In this document: in pieces, positions 50,193 to 58,360 of the stretch
Numbering within the stretch: the stretch's first letter is position 1
How the letters are laid out: each line of letters opens with the position of its first letter
Source of the DNA: Ktedonobacteria bacterium brp13
Lineage (GTDB): Bacteria; Chloroflexota; Ktedonobacteria; Ktedonobacterales; Ktedonobacteraceae
DNA length: 64,000 nucleotides
Assembly (NCBI GenBank): GCA_015099395.1
Contig: AP024096.1
Location: 6,179,485 to 6,243,484, forward strand
Direction: 5' to 3'
Notes under the pieces: model-generated
Databases searched by the model: none
The model's input: the letters and a program-made list of their open reading frames with translations, nothing else
What the model was told of the DNA's origin: nothing
Translations under genes and position numbers: made by a program

Positions 50193-50891
50193 GTGCAACT
50201 CAACGAAGATGAAGCTGGGCCATACCAGGCGATCCCGCAGTCGGGAGCCTCCTGGCAGCCAGAAGGCCATCCAGCCACGCAACCACATGAGTATGAGCGC
50301 GGAGGTACCGCCAAACTGCTTACCCTCTTCCGTCCGTCCACGGGCCAAGTGCGCGCCAAAGGAGTGACCGAAGCTCCCAACTCCGTACTGCATCCCTGGC
50401 TTCAAGAACAACTCTCAGAGGTGCTTGCTCTGATCGAGCAGCAACAGCCTCCAGAGACCTTGCCTCCCGAAGAAGAGCGACCGCTCTATGCCCGTTGGGA
50501 AACCTGGCTGGGTCATCCTCCTGGCCGACCGCTCCCGCCCTTACGCATCGTGCTGGTGTTGGACAATCTGGCAGGACATCTCTCCTCTGATCTGGTGCGT
50601 TGGTTCTTTGACCATGGGGTAATGCCGCTCTACACACCGATTGGTGGCTCATGGTTAAACATGGCAGAGTCGGTACAGCGCATCATTGTCCGGCGTGCAC
50701 TCAGCGGACAGTATCCTCAGAATGCTCAAGAGGTGATTGACTGGCTGGAACAAACGGTAGCGGGCTGGAACCATAATCCAACACCGTTTGTGTGGAATGG
50801 CAAACGGCGTCGACGGCGTGAGCGTGCTCGCTCACGCCGTTTAGGCGGGTCGGCTGCGGCTTTGGCTCATGGCTGCTCAATTGCAGGTTGA
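50193..50891 (+). CDS. IS630-family transposase, second phase (OrfB, DDE part)
   Basis: This frame is open from the A8 tract (translated K-K-R-V-I-E-L-A-C-E-H-A-E-A-A-G-I) and only nominally begins at GTG 50193. It holds the catalytic core: VQLNEDEAGPYQAIP with the first Asp region, RIVLVLDNLAGHLSSDLVRW with the second Asp, and YTPIGGSWLNMAESVQRII with the Glu. No ribosome binding site precedes 50193, so it is made as a fusion with OrfA. The last codons lie inside the right inverted repeat. The basic tail is RRRRRERARSRR-like. Confidence 0.88.
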   Translation: MQLNEDEAGPYQAIPQSGASWQPEGHPATQPHEYERGGTAKLLTLFRPSTGQVRAKGVTEAPNSVLHPWLQEQLSEVLALIEQQQPPETLPPEEERPLYARWETWLGHPPGRPLPPLRIVLVLDNLAGHLSSDLVRWFFDHGVMPLYTPIGGSWLNMAESVQRIIVRRALSGQYPQNAQEVIDWLEQTVAGWNHNPTPFVWNGKRRRRRERARSRRLGGSAAALAHGCSIAG

Positions 50892-51070
50892 CCCAATAGC
50901 ATACTGCATTGAAAATAGAAGGTGATAAAAATCATCTGAATATGCTAGTATAAAATCTATTCTGGAATGAAGGTGTAATTGGTATTGTCGCTCTTAGTGT
51001 TCAGCGCAGAGGCTGCGTTGAGCGAAGACGGGGCGCTTTTCAGGCGTTCCAATGTCGAGGGGATACGTGT

Positions 51071-52045
51071 ATGCTACGAATTATTTATATGGGGACCCCA
51101 TACTTTGCCGTTCCTGCACTGGCGATGCTCATAGAAGAGTCCGCGCCGGGCAAATTATTACCGGAGGGCTACGAGATTGCGGCGGTCATTACGCGGCCTG
51201 ATAAGCCGGCGGGCCGTGGGCATGGTGTGGTGTATTCGCCGGTGAAGCAACTGGCGCTTGAGCACAATATCCCTGTCTGGCAACCGGGTTCGTTTAAAAA
51301 GGCGGCCAATAGTACTGCCCTGGCTGAGTATCAGGCCGATCTGTATATCGTGGCGGCCTTTGGGCAGATCCTACCACAGAACGTGCTGGACCAGCCCCGC
51401 TACGGTACCTTGAATATCCATGCCTCACTGCTGCCACGCCATCGGGGGGCTGATCCGATCGCTGAGGCGATCTTCCAGGGCGATCGCGAGGCTGGCGTCT
51501 CTATTATGCTGCTCGACGCTGGTATTGACACCGGTCCCGTACTGGACAAAAAAAGCGTACCGTTACGCGGCGACGAGACAACTGGTACCCTGACCGGAAC
51601 ATTGGCTGAACTGGGGGTCGAGGCGTTGCGTGAGACACTACCACGCTGGATCGCTGGCGAGATCATTCCACAGCCGCAGGATAGCAATAAAGCGACCCAC
51701 ACGCGTATGCTGACGAAGGAAGATGGCATCATCGATTGGCAGCGACCAGCGGCGGTCCTCTCGCGTAAGGTGCGAGCCTATCAGCCGTGGCCTGGAGCAT
51801 TTACGCATTGGAAAGGCAAATTGCTGAAGGTCCTCGTGGCTCGTCCTATGAGCGTCGAAATCCCTGGAGGTGTTGTTCCTGGCACTGTTAGTATCCGTGA
51901 GGAGGCTGGTCATAAAGTGCTGGCCGTCGCGACCGGCTCGGGTCTCCTACTCATCAAGCAACTACAGTTAGAAGGGAAGAAGGCCCTCTCCGCCGAAGAC
52001 TTCTTACGTGGCTACGCACAGATTGCCGGCGACGTTCTGGTGTAG
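51071..52045 (+). CDS. fmt: Methionyl-tRNA formyltransferase
   Basis: The enzyme formylates initiator Met-tRNA from 10-formyltetrahydrofolate. This 324-residue protein has IIYMGTPYFAVPALAML, RPDKPAGRG with the loop that contacts the tRNA, NIHASLLPRHRGADPIAEAI with the catalytic Asn-His pair (SLLPRxRG form), and LDAGIDTGPVL. The C-terminal tRNA-binding OB-like domain begins near 215 (KVRAYQPWPGAFTHWKGK). GAGGGG precedes the ATG. def and priA, frequent neighbours elsewhere, are not here. The IS630-family element lies 175 bp upstream. Confidence 0.96.
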   Translation: MLRIIYMGTPYFAVPALAMLIEESAPGKLLPEGYEIAAVITRPDKPAGRGHGVVYSPVKQLALEHNIPVWQPGSFKKAANSTALAEYQADLYIVAAFGQILPQNVLDQPRYGTLNIHASLLPRHRGADPIAEAIFQGDREAGVSIMLLDAGIDTGPVLDKKSVPLRGDETTGTLTGTLAELGVEALRETLPRWIAGEIIPQPQDSNKATHTRMLTKEDGIIDWQRPAAVLSRKVRAYQPWPGAFTHWKGKLLKVLVARPMSVEIPGGVVPGTVSIREEAGHKVLAVATGSGLLLIKQLQLEGKKALSAEDFLRGYAQIAGDVLV

Positions 52046-52111
52046 TGTAGTACAAATGAGGCATGGATGCCTTTTGCCGTCATGCTCTACGAATGTGTAA
52101 CATGTTCATAA

Positions 52112-52170
52112 CAAAGCAGCGGAGGTGGTTCTGGTAGGATGTACTAGCTAGAACCACCTCCGCTGCTTTG
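52112..52170. terminator. 21-bp hairpin between fmt and uppP
   Basis: CAAAGCAGCGGAGGTGGTTCT (52112-52132) pairs perfectly with its complement at 52150-52170 around a 17-base loop. The flanking genes converge, so it can serve both, although T runs are short. Confidence 0.8.
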
Positions 52171-52190
52171 CTTTGCCAGCGCCTTCTGCT

Positions 52191-52265
52191 TACTACTTAT
52201 CCGAAAACCTGCGTGTGCGTAGCACTAGCGACGCCAGTCGCGTTGGTTTTCGGAATAAGATCTTA
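52191..52265 (+). repeat. Dispersed palindromic repeat, copy D
   Basis: This 75-bp copy runs from TACTACTTATCCGAAAACCT through GCGACGCCAGTCGC to GTTTTCGGAATAAGATCTTA. As in copy C, the terminal TTA is the complement of the TAA stop codon of the adjoining gene, here uppP. Confidence 0.93.
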
Positions 52266-53147
52266 GCCTGGGAAGAAGGTGAGGAGAAGAATTGAGATCA
52301 GCCCTACCGCCCAGCAGTAGTAGGCGAAGGGGTCCAGACGACCCTTCTCAAAATATTTCTCTAGAAACTTCGTACTCAGGTATGCTGCGACTCCCGAGAG
52401 GACCATGCCTAGCACAATCAACCAGGCCGGAAAGGTGTGTTGATGGAGGAGGCTAGGTACCTCAAGGACGGCGGCCGCCAGGATAATTGGTGTACCGAGC
52501 AAGAATGAGAAGCGTGCAGCATCTTCGTGCGTGAGCTTGACGGCCAGACCACCGACGATCGTTGCACCGGAGCGTGAGAAGCCAGGGATCAGCGCGAGTG
52601 CCTGCATTATACCAACCATAAGCGCTTCCTTGATCGAGAGCGACCTGAGGGGCCTGAAGTGCGACTCACGCTCTTGTGGCGAGTACGCTTTGATCTTTGC
52701 CTCAGAGCGGCGGCGCAGAGCCTCGCCCAGGAAGAGCAGAGAGCCATTCGCAACCAGAAAGGCAGCCGTGTACAGCGGGCTTTTAAATAGAGCCTCGATC
52801 TTATTTTTGAGGATGACGCCAAGCAGGCCACCAGGGATTGTACCGATGATGATCAGCCAGCTAACCCAGTCATCGGTGCCCTTCTCTACCTTACGTGTTC
52901 TGGCCGTGTTAAAGAGCGTCTTAATGACTTTTAGCCAATCGCGCCAAAAATAGAGGATCAGCGCGATACTGGTGCCCAGATGGAGGGCAACCACGATCGG
53001 CAAGAAGGAGGGGTCCTCGACGAGATTGTTCCAATGGAGCAGGCTCGGAATGATTACCGTATGGCCCAGACTACTGATTGGGAAGAGCTCTGTCACACCC
53101 TGTAGCAGAGCCAGAACGATGGTTTGGATAATCCTCTGTATTAACAT
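52263..53147 (-). CDS. uppP: Undecaprenyl-diphosphatase (UppP/BacA)
   Basis: The enzyme recycles undecaprenyl pyrophosphate to the monophosphate carrier used for peptidoglycan and other envelope polymers. This 294-residue multi-pass protein has the two family signatures QGVTELFPISSLGHTVI (slightly diverged from EGLTEFLPISSTGH) and LALIPGFSRSGATIVGGL. About eight helices are predicted. It follows mltG by 79 bp on the same strand and may be co-transcribed, which would join cell-wall chain cutting with lipid-carrier recycling. Its stop is in repeat copy D. Confidence 0.94.
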   Translation of the reverse strand: MLIQRIIQTIVLALLQGVTELFPISSLGHTVIIPSLLHWNNLVEDPSFLPIVVALHLGTSIALILYFWRDWLKVIKTLFNTARTRKVEKGTDDWVSWLIIIGTIPGGLLGVILKNKIEALFKSPLYTAAFLVANGSLLFLGEALRRRSEAKIKAYSPQERESHFRPLRSLSIKEALMVGIMQALALIPGFSRSGATIVGGLAVKLTHEDAARFSFLLGTPIILAAAVLEVPSLLHQHTFPAWLIVLGMVLSGVAAYLSTKFLEKYFEKGRLDPFAYYCWAVGLISILLLTFFPG

Positions 53148-53174
53148 TCGTATAAACTCTCTTATGTTCTTGTT

Positions 53175-53209
53175 CCGTAGACCCGAGTGTTACGAGCTCA
53201 GGTCTGCGG
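53175..53209. terminator. Imperfect hairpin between mltG and uppP
   Basis: CCG-AGACC-GAG and CTC-GGTCT-CGG pair with two interruptions around TGTTACGAG. It may attenuate read-through from mltG into uppP. Confidence 0.4.
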
Positions 53210-53226
53210 ATATGTAATATGTCTAG

Positions 53227-54333
53227 TTACTGGCTAATGCCAAATGTGCTCTCATCCTGCTTAAACTGCTGGTACGTCTGCTCGTAATGAGTTACCTGAT
53301 GTGCATCTGTAAAGAAGAACAGGTTATTCGTCGTTGGCGCATTAGCACTCGCCAGCAGGACTTTCAGACCCGGGCTACAGATCGGTGTGGGAGGTAGCCC
53401 TGTATGCGTATACGTATTCCAATTGCTTGTGCTTGCGATATTGTCGCCAACGTCGGCGAGCGGTGTCCAATACTTCGTAGGATGCTCTTCAGTATCGCGT
53501 GCATACTGTACTGTTGGATCGGCCTGCATATAGCCATTGGTGCCAGCAGCCGCACTCATGGCAGATGACAAGCGATTGAGATAGACGCTGGCAATCTTGC
53601 CGGGAGAATCGGATGCACCAGCCTCGCGCTGTACGATTGAGGCCAGGGTGAGGACCTGATACAGACTTAAATTGTGCTGCGTTGCATATTGATCGATTTT
53701 GTTGGTCGTGATCTGCGTCTGCATCTCAGACAACATCTTATCGATCAGGTCCAGGGCAGTGCCATTGGAGGCCATATAGTAAGTATCGGGGAAGAGTAGA
53801 CCCTCCATGCTTGCGCCCGCTGGCACATCCTTGAAAAGCATAGGATATTTGCTACGATCAGGGAACGTACTGGCATTCTGTGTATATCTCAGAAAATCGG
53901 CCTTGCTAAATTTAGGGAGATTGGCGTTGGCTCCATCAGCGGCAATCTCTTCAAGACGTGAACCTTCAAGAACGAGCACAGGGACTTCGTCGGGCTGTCC
54001 TTTTTGTAGCTCATCGATAATCTGACTAATCGTCATACTGGGATTCAGGCGATCGTAGCGCCCGGCCTCCAGATTTGCTCCACCTTTGAGCCTGATCCAC
54101 CAGCGGAAGGCGGTTGCATTGCGGATGAGTCCCTTGCTTTGCAGATCATTAGCGATCTGGATCGGAGACTCACCAGATTGGATTGTAAAAGGCACATTGC
54201 TAACACTGGCTGTCGTGACCGGTTGAAAAATATCGAGAATGTTGTTCCAGCTATAGAGGACCCCTAAGAACACTACTATACCGATTACCAGAACAGAGAT
54301 GATAGCTACCCGGGAACCACCAGATCGTTTCAT
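53227..54333 (-). CDS. mltG: Endolytic transglycosylase MltG
   Basis: This 368-residue protein with one N-terminal membrane helix (about 8-28) has an extracytoplasmic LysM-like part (FTIQSGESPIQIANDLQSKGLI). The YceG catalytic domain includes LASIVQREAG with the catalytic Glu, KIASVYLNRL, MQADPTVQYA and NTYTHTGLPPTPICSPGLKVL. MltG cleaves nascent glycan strands and so sets their length. The gene stands in the order ruvX, mltG, uppP on one strand. Two tandem palindromic repeats fill the 216-bp gap upstream of it. AAGGAAAG precedes the ATG. Confidence 0.95.
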   Translation of the reverse strand: MKRSGGSRVAIISVLVIGIVVFLGVLYSWNNILDIFQPVTTASVSNVPFTIQSGESPIQIANDLQSKGLIRNATAFRWWIRLKGGANLEAGRYDRLNPSMTISQIIDELQKGQPDEVPVLVLEGSRLEEIAADGANANLPKFSKADFLRYTQNASTFPDRSKYPMLFKDVPAGASMEGLLFPDTYYMASNGTALDLIDKMLSEMQTQITTNKIDQYATQHNLSLYQVLTLASIVQREAGASDSPGKIASVYLNRLSSAMSAAAGTNGYMQADPTVQYARDTEEHPTKYWTPLADVGDNIASTSNWNTYTHTGLPPTPICSPGLKVLLASANAPTTNNLFFFTDAHQVTHYEQTYQQFKQDESTFGISQ

Positions 54334-54346
54334 AATTCTTTCCTTA

Positions 54347-54472
54347 TAATCTTATTCCGCAAACCAACGCGAGCGGCGTTGCTAGTGTTACGCACTCCGT
54401 GCAATATATGCGTTATATGCATTTTAAACACTTTATACATATCTGCGCACTCAGGTTTTCGGATAAGCAGTA
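54347..54472 (-). repeat. Dispersed palindromic repeat, copy E (expanded)
   Basis: In reverse orientation this copy begins ATCTTATTCCGCAAACCAACGC and ends GGTTTTCGGATAAGCAGTA, so both ends match the family. Its middle is enlarged to about 126 bp by A+T-rich sequence with GCAATATATGCGTTATATGC. The inner GCGAC hairpin is changed to GCGAGCGGCG. It is joined head to tail with copy F. Confidence 0.8.
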
Positions 54473-54542
54473 AGATCTTATTCCGAAACCAACGCGACTG
54501 GCGTCGCTAGTGCTCTGCACTCAGGTTTTCGGATAAGTAGTA
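54471..54542 (-). repeat. Dispersed palindromic repeat, copy F
   Basis: This reverse-orientation 72-bp copy runs from TAAGATCTTATTCCGAAACC through GCGACTGGCGTCGC to TTTTCGGATAAGTAGTA. It directly follows copy E, sharing two bases, and ends eight bases before the ruvX stop codon. Copies E and F together separate ruvX from mltG. Confidence 0.92.
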
Positions 54543-54549
54543 TATTTTC

Positions 54550-55020
54550 TTAAACCAGATGATCCAGATAGTCCTGGAGGATCACCGTGGCAGCAAGCGC
54601 ATCGATCTCCTGACTACTCCGGCGTCTTTTCTTCTTCTGGGTCTGTTGCCGACCGCCTCGTCTCTGACGTTTCTCCCCCTCATCCTGTCCACGTTGCGTT
54701 AATAGACGCTGAGCTTCAACAGTTGAGAGCCGCTCATCATAGAAGGTGAGCGGTATCGTAATCTGTTGTTGCAATCGTTCGGCGAATGCTTGGATTTTTT
54801 GCCCCTGGGCATGTATCTGCCCATCCAGGCTAATTGGCAAACCAACAATGAGTCCCTCGGCATCGGTTTCCTTGATGAGCTCTTGGATAGTCACCAGCGT
54901 CTGTTGTTCATCGCGTGTCACGTGAATAGTTGTATATGGTGATGCGAGAAAACCGGTGGCGTCACATACTGCGACCCCTATTCTGGCCTCCCCTACATCC
55001 AATGCCATCAATCGAGCCAT
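54550..55020 (-). CDS. ruvX: Putative pre-16S rRNA nuclease / Holliday junction resolvase RuvX (YqgF)
   Basis: This 156-residue RNase H-fold nuclease acts in 16S rRNA 5' maturation and is annotated as a resolvase. Seen are the first acidic motif MALDVGEARIGVAV, GLIVGLPISLDG, FYDERLSTVEAQRLL and the last acidic residues in EIDALAATVIL. Between the last two lies an unusually long basic insertion (KRQRRGGRQQTQKKKRRRSS). The gene is upstream of mltG as in many bacteria. alaS, its usual other neighbour, is 4.9 kb away beyond two inserted genes. The ribosome binding site is distant and weak. Confidence 0.92.
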   Translation of the reverse strand: MARLMALDVGEARIGVAVCDATGFLASPYTTIHVTRDEQQTLVTIQELIKETDAEGLIVGLPISLDGQIHAQGQKIQAFAERLQQQITIPLTFYDERLSTVEAQRLLTQRGQDEGEKRQRRGGRQQTQKKKRRRSSQEIDALAATVILQDYLDHLV

Positions 55021-55496
55021 AATTTGTTTTAAATACCCCTGCTTTACCTTTTTTTATAGGCGTACTTAGCACTAGCGATAATCTTTTTCTGTAAAAGACT
55101 ATCGACCTGAATGTTTCTCTACCTCAGAGAGAATGTTTGGTGAAATACGCTGTTAGCGTTTATCCGAAAACTGGTAAGCACTTACATTGGTAGTCTCTAC
55201 TTTACGTATATGAGAGCATTTTAGCCAAGCACCCTTCATTCTGTCCAGTAGTCCCCCCTTTCTTAGCAGAATCAGGTTAATACAAATGAGAAAATAAGTA
55301 CTCTATACCCTGTCGCCGTAGCAAGGATAGAAACTTGCTTCCCGTTGTTTACCCTTGCCTCCCGTTGTTTATTACTATAGCAACAGTGTAACTGCTGGAA
55401 ATGAGTTGTTGATGAGAGAAAAAAGACACGAGTGCTGCGAGTGGCAGTATTTGCTGGTCACTAGCATCGTATCTTCTTTCTCCTTCTCCTGTATGC
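55021..55496. other. Gene-free region with a short tandem repeat
   Basis: CTTGCTTCCCGTTGTTTA (55334-55351) and CTTGCCTCCCGTTGTTTA (55354-55371) are tandem 20-bp units. Fragments AGCACTAGCGA (about 55068) and TATCCGAAAAC (about 55161) look like debris of the dispersed palindromic repeat. No gene, RNA or promoter is convincing. Confidence 0.4.
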
Positions 55497-58235
55497 TTAT
55501 CGATGTACGGGGACAGTCTTCACGTTGATATGGGCACCCCAGTAGGCGACGTGTGGGAAAAGTACTGGATCAGTAGTGATATTCACCTGGGTGACACCCG
55601 GGTATTGGGCCTGGATGGCTTGTTGCGCAACAGCAGGCGCTTTTCCTGCACTGATCTGGCGGATCTGATTCGCATCGATTGTGCTGACCACATTCGCTGA
55701 GGCCGTATAGCTGATCTTCAGGGTCGAGTCAGTGCTGGCTATTATTTTGGCGTTCGTGATCTGAACGGCATGCAAGTTGTTATTGGGTACTGTATAATTC
55801 TGCAATTTCTTGTCAGTTCTGAGGGTGGTATCGATTGGCAAGATTGCCGCCTCTCTGAGATCGTCGTAGCTGACAAACAGAACTGTTACTGTGACCTCGA
55901 CGCCTGCCTGAAAGGTTGTAGCGTTACCAGTGACGGCGCTCCCTACTGCGGGTGGATTGACCAGCGCGTCAGTGATGATGGGTTTACCGGCGAGACCGTT
56001 ATTCGGCAGGCTTTTCAGCCATGTGTCGATATTGCCCTGTTCCTGCTTATGCAGATCGCTCTGGGCATGCTGCAGATCGCTGGCAGTGATGGCAGATACT
56101 TGCTGGCGACCACCGCCCGTAGTTTTGTCGAGGTTAACAACCTTGAGACCTGAAATATTAGCGACGGTTGTGTTGCTCCGCTGTGCAATGCTGACGAGAC
56201 TGCTTTGCGGGATGGTATTGATCGCACCGGCCTGTACATTGCCGGTTTCACCGGTCTGGAGCGCTACGATGGGATCAGGTGCCGGGCCCGTGCTACAGGT
56301 GGTGCCCGCGATGATGGCTGACTCGGCTGTGACCTTGAATTGCACGCCATCGGCGGTCGTTATAATGGTGTTTGTTGGAATGGTGACTGCGCTGGGGCCA
56401 CCGCTGGGGAATGAGAAACAGACATATCCCCCGGCCTGACCGGTATCGATCATTTTACTGCCCGTTGCGGGCTCGAGTCCCTGACGTGTAAAGTCCTGTT
56501 TAATCGTACGTGCCAGGATGATACCGTTGGTTGCGCTGGCTGGATTACTGCTGGCACTGACGGTGAGTGGATGACTGTACGCATGCGTGGCCAGGACCAA
56601 CGTTATATCGCTGGTCGGGATCATGACGGCCAGGAGTACGATTACGCAGACAATGCCGATCGCGACCAGGATTGTTGTGGCGACACTGCGTGTGCGGCCC
56701 CTGTTCTGTGCGCGACCGGAGTGGCTGAGCGGTGCTGGCTGTTTGCGGGATTTACGTAGTGCTGCCTCGGATGCGTTGCGTGCTGTTGAGGGTGTGAGTG
56801 GCGTTGGTGGAGGGGACGACGGTGAGCGTTTTAGCGAACGGAGTACGTCTGTACCAGTGCCGCGCTTGCTTGCCGCAGATGAACCCGCTCCACGTGCGGA
56901 GATAGATCTTGGTTCTCCACGCTCTCCACGCTCCTCGCGTTCTCCACGTGTATCTACCGGTAGGTCCACACCGATTGGTAGTTGCACTGGACGCGGTTCG
57001 CGACCGGTACGCGACGGTGCGTCATACGCCATTGCGTTACGCTCTTCAACGTGCGTTGGGCGCTCCTCCATCGGCAGGTCGTCATCGTTTTCGAGGGCCT
57101 CTTGCCAGGGACGGTTGGTTGTTGACTTGCCGGGTGAGACGTAACCTGTCGAGCGTGGTCGACGCGCCGGGGTACTGGAGCGACTCAGACGTTCAATAGG
57201 CTGTTGCTCTTCGCTGGGGGCCGGTTCTTTACGCTGGTAGGCTGACGATGGGGCACTATTGGGGATGACGACGTCATCATCATCAACATACTCGATATGA
57301 TGAGGTTCGATGGTGGTCTGGTAGTTTGCGATATCATCGACACCCTCGATCTCGTTATGCTGTACGCTATGCTCGTTGGTATCGAAACCCTCGATAAAGG
57401 CATGGCCTCGCTGCTCTCTCAGGTTGGTTTGTGGTATACCCAGTTCCTTATTCGCTGCTGAGCGAGAGGCCTGTGGCGCAGGAGTATGCTCGACGGGTTC
57501 ATCCTGATCATCGTCTAGTGGTGCTTTTGACCGAGCGGTGTTGTGCTGTCCGGGATGGCCGGTAATGCCGCGCAGCCTGCGGGCTCGTTGGTAGTCTTCA
57601 GCCAGCATATCCGGTTCCTCGTCCATCTCTTCTGCTGAGAGGGGATGGATAGAAGGAGTTGAGTTGTACGGCAGAGAATGCGAAGGATGCAATGGATGCG
57701 AAGGATGCGATGGATGTTGCGATGCTTGTGAGCGCTGTGAAGGCAGGTCCTCATACGTAGAAGATGCTGGCAGGTCCTGGATCTCATCATCTTCGGAATC
57801 GTTGGAACGATAGCCAGTCGAATTTTCGCGTATGGTATTACGTTTTTTAATGGTATTACTTATGCTACTGGCAGCGTTCGTCGTACTGGTGCGTTGGATG
57901 GGTGCACCGTTACGTGGATTGCGTGTCATGCTGGCGCGTGTCTGGCGGCTGGCTGGTCGTGAATAGACCTGTTGCGTCGTCTCTAGCGAGTGGGCGACAG
58001 TGAACTTGACCGCATGGGCAACGGAACGCACCTGGGGGTCTGAGCTAACGATCAAGACTTCCTTACCCAATTCGCGGGCACGGGCATATAGCAACTTCCA
58101 TGCGACGTGGCTACGCAGCTGAGTCTGGGCAGGTACAATCAGAGTCACATTGCGGCTCTGCGCTTGCTCCAACCGCTCACGTACGGTGGTCAGATCATCA
58201 TCCGGGCTAATATAAATTGTCTGCTCATCACTCAT
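55497..58235 (-). CDS. Large single-pass membrane protein, baseplate-J-like external domain
   Basis: This 912-residue protein has three parts. Residues 1-80 fold as a small alpha-beta domain (TIYISPDDDLTTVRERLEQA, LIVPAQTQLRSHVAWKLLYARARELGKEVLIVSSDP). Residues 90-500 are long disordered sequence rich in Ser, Arg, Pro and His. A membrane helix (about 515-535, VATTILVAIGIVCVIVLLAVMI) leads to an external region with TIPTNTIITTADGVQFKVT, GNVQAGAINTIPQSSLVSI and TTGGGRQQVSAITASDLQHA, the pattern of baseplate-J-type beta domains. It follows the FtsA/PilM-like gene by 125 bp on the same strand, suggesting a cytoplasmic ATPase plus membrane-partner pair. GGGGGTG supports ATG 58235; a longer frame has no such site. 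Confidence 0.75.
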   Translation of the reverse strand: MSDEQTIYISPDDDLTTVRERLEQAQSRNVTLIVPAQTQLRSHVAWKLLYARARELGKEVLIVSSDPQVRSVAHAVKFTVAHSLETTQQVYSRPASRQTRASMTRNPRNGAPIQRTSTTNAASSISNTIKKRNTIRENSTGYRSNDSEDDEIQDLPASSTYEDLPSQRSQASQHPSHPSHPLHPSHSLPYNSTPSIHPLSAEEMDEEPDMLAEDYQRARRLRGITGHPGQHNTARSKAPLDDDQDEPVEHTPAPQASRSAANKELGIPQTNLREQRGHAFIEGFDTNEHSVQHNEIEGVDDIANYQTTIEPHHIEYVDDDDVVIPNSAPSSAYQRKEPAPSEEQQPIERLSRSSTPARRPRSTGYVSPGKSTTNRPWQEALENDDDLPMEERPTHVEERNAMAYDAPSRTGREPRPVQLPIGVDLPVDTRGEREERGERGEPRSISARGAGSSAASKRGTGTDVLRSLKRSPSSPPPTPLTPSTARNASEAALRKSRKQPAPLSHSGRAQNRGRTRSVATTILVAIGIVCVIVLLAVMIPTSDITLVLATHAYSHPLTVSASSNPASATNGIILARTIKQDFTRQGLEPATGSKMIDTGQAGGYVCFSFPSGGPSAVTIPTNTIITTADGVQFKVTAESAIIAGTTCSTGPAPDPIVALQTGETGNVQAGAINTIPQSSLVSIAQRSNTTVANISGLKVVNLDKTTGGGRQQVSAITASDLQHAQSDLHKQEQGNIDTWLKSLPNNGLAGKPIITDALVNPPAVGSAVTGNATTFQAGVEVTVTVLFVSYDDLREAAILPIDTTLRTDKKLQNYTVPNNNLHAVQITNAKIIASTDSTLKISYTASANVVSTIDANQIRQISAGKAPAVAQQAIQAQYPGVTQVNITTDPVLFPHVAYWGAHINVKTVPVHR

Positions 58236-58360
58236 GAGCCAATTCACCCCCTGATTGCATGATGCTTTAGCTGAACTCTGAAAAATAGAGCTCGAAAAAG
58301 AGTATCTGTGTTGTGTGCTATCGATGCTCTCCGAGAGCATAGAGCTGCGTCGGAGAGCGT

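Larger units (their letters stand above)
48918..50896 (+). mobile_element. IS630-family element with divergent passenger ORF
   Basis: The element is about 1,979 bp and is bounded by TA at 48916-48917 and 50897-50898, as expected for the IS630/Tc1-mariner group. The ends are 50-bp perfect inverted repeats (48919-48968 and 50846-50895). Inside are a plus-strand transposase in two overlapping phases joined by an A8 tract (49603-50891) and a minus-strand 161-residue HTH ORF (48993-49478) related to the transposase N-terminus. A longer flanking identity, AATAG on both sides, leaves the exact edge uncertain by a few bases. Confidence 0.88.

Noticed and set aside
55334..55371. CRISPR-like repeat
   Set aside because: There are only two 18-bp copies in direct tandem without spacer-sized gaps, and no cas genes are in the window.
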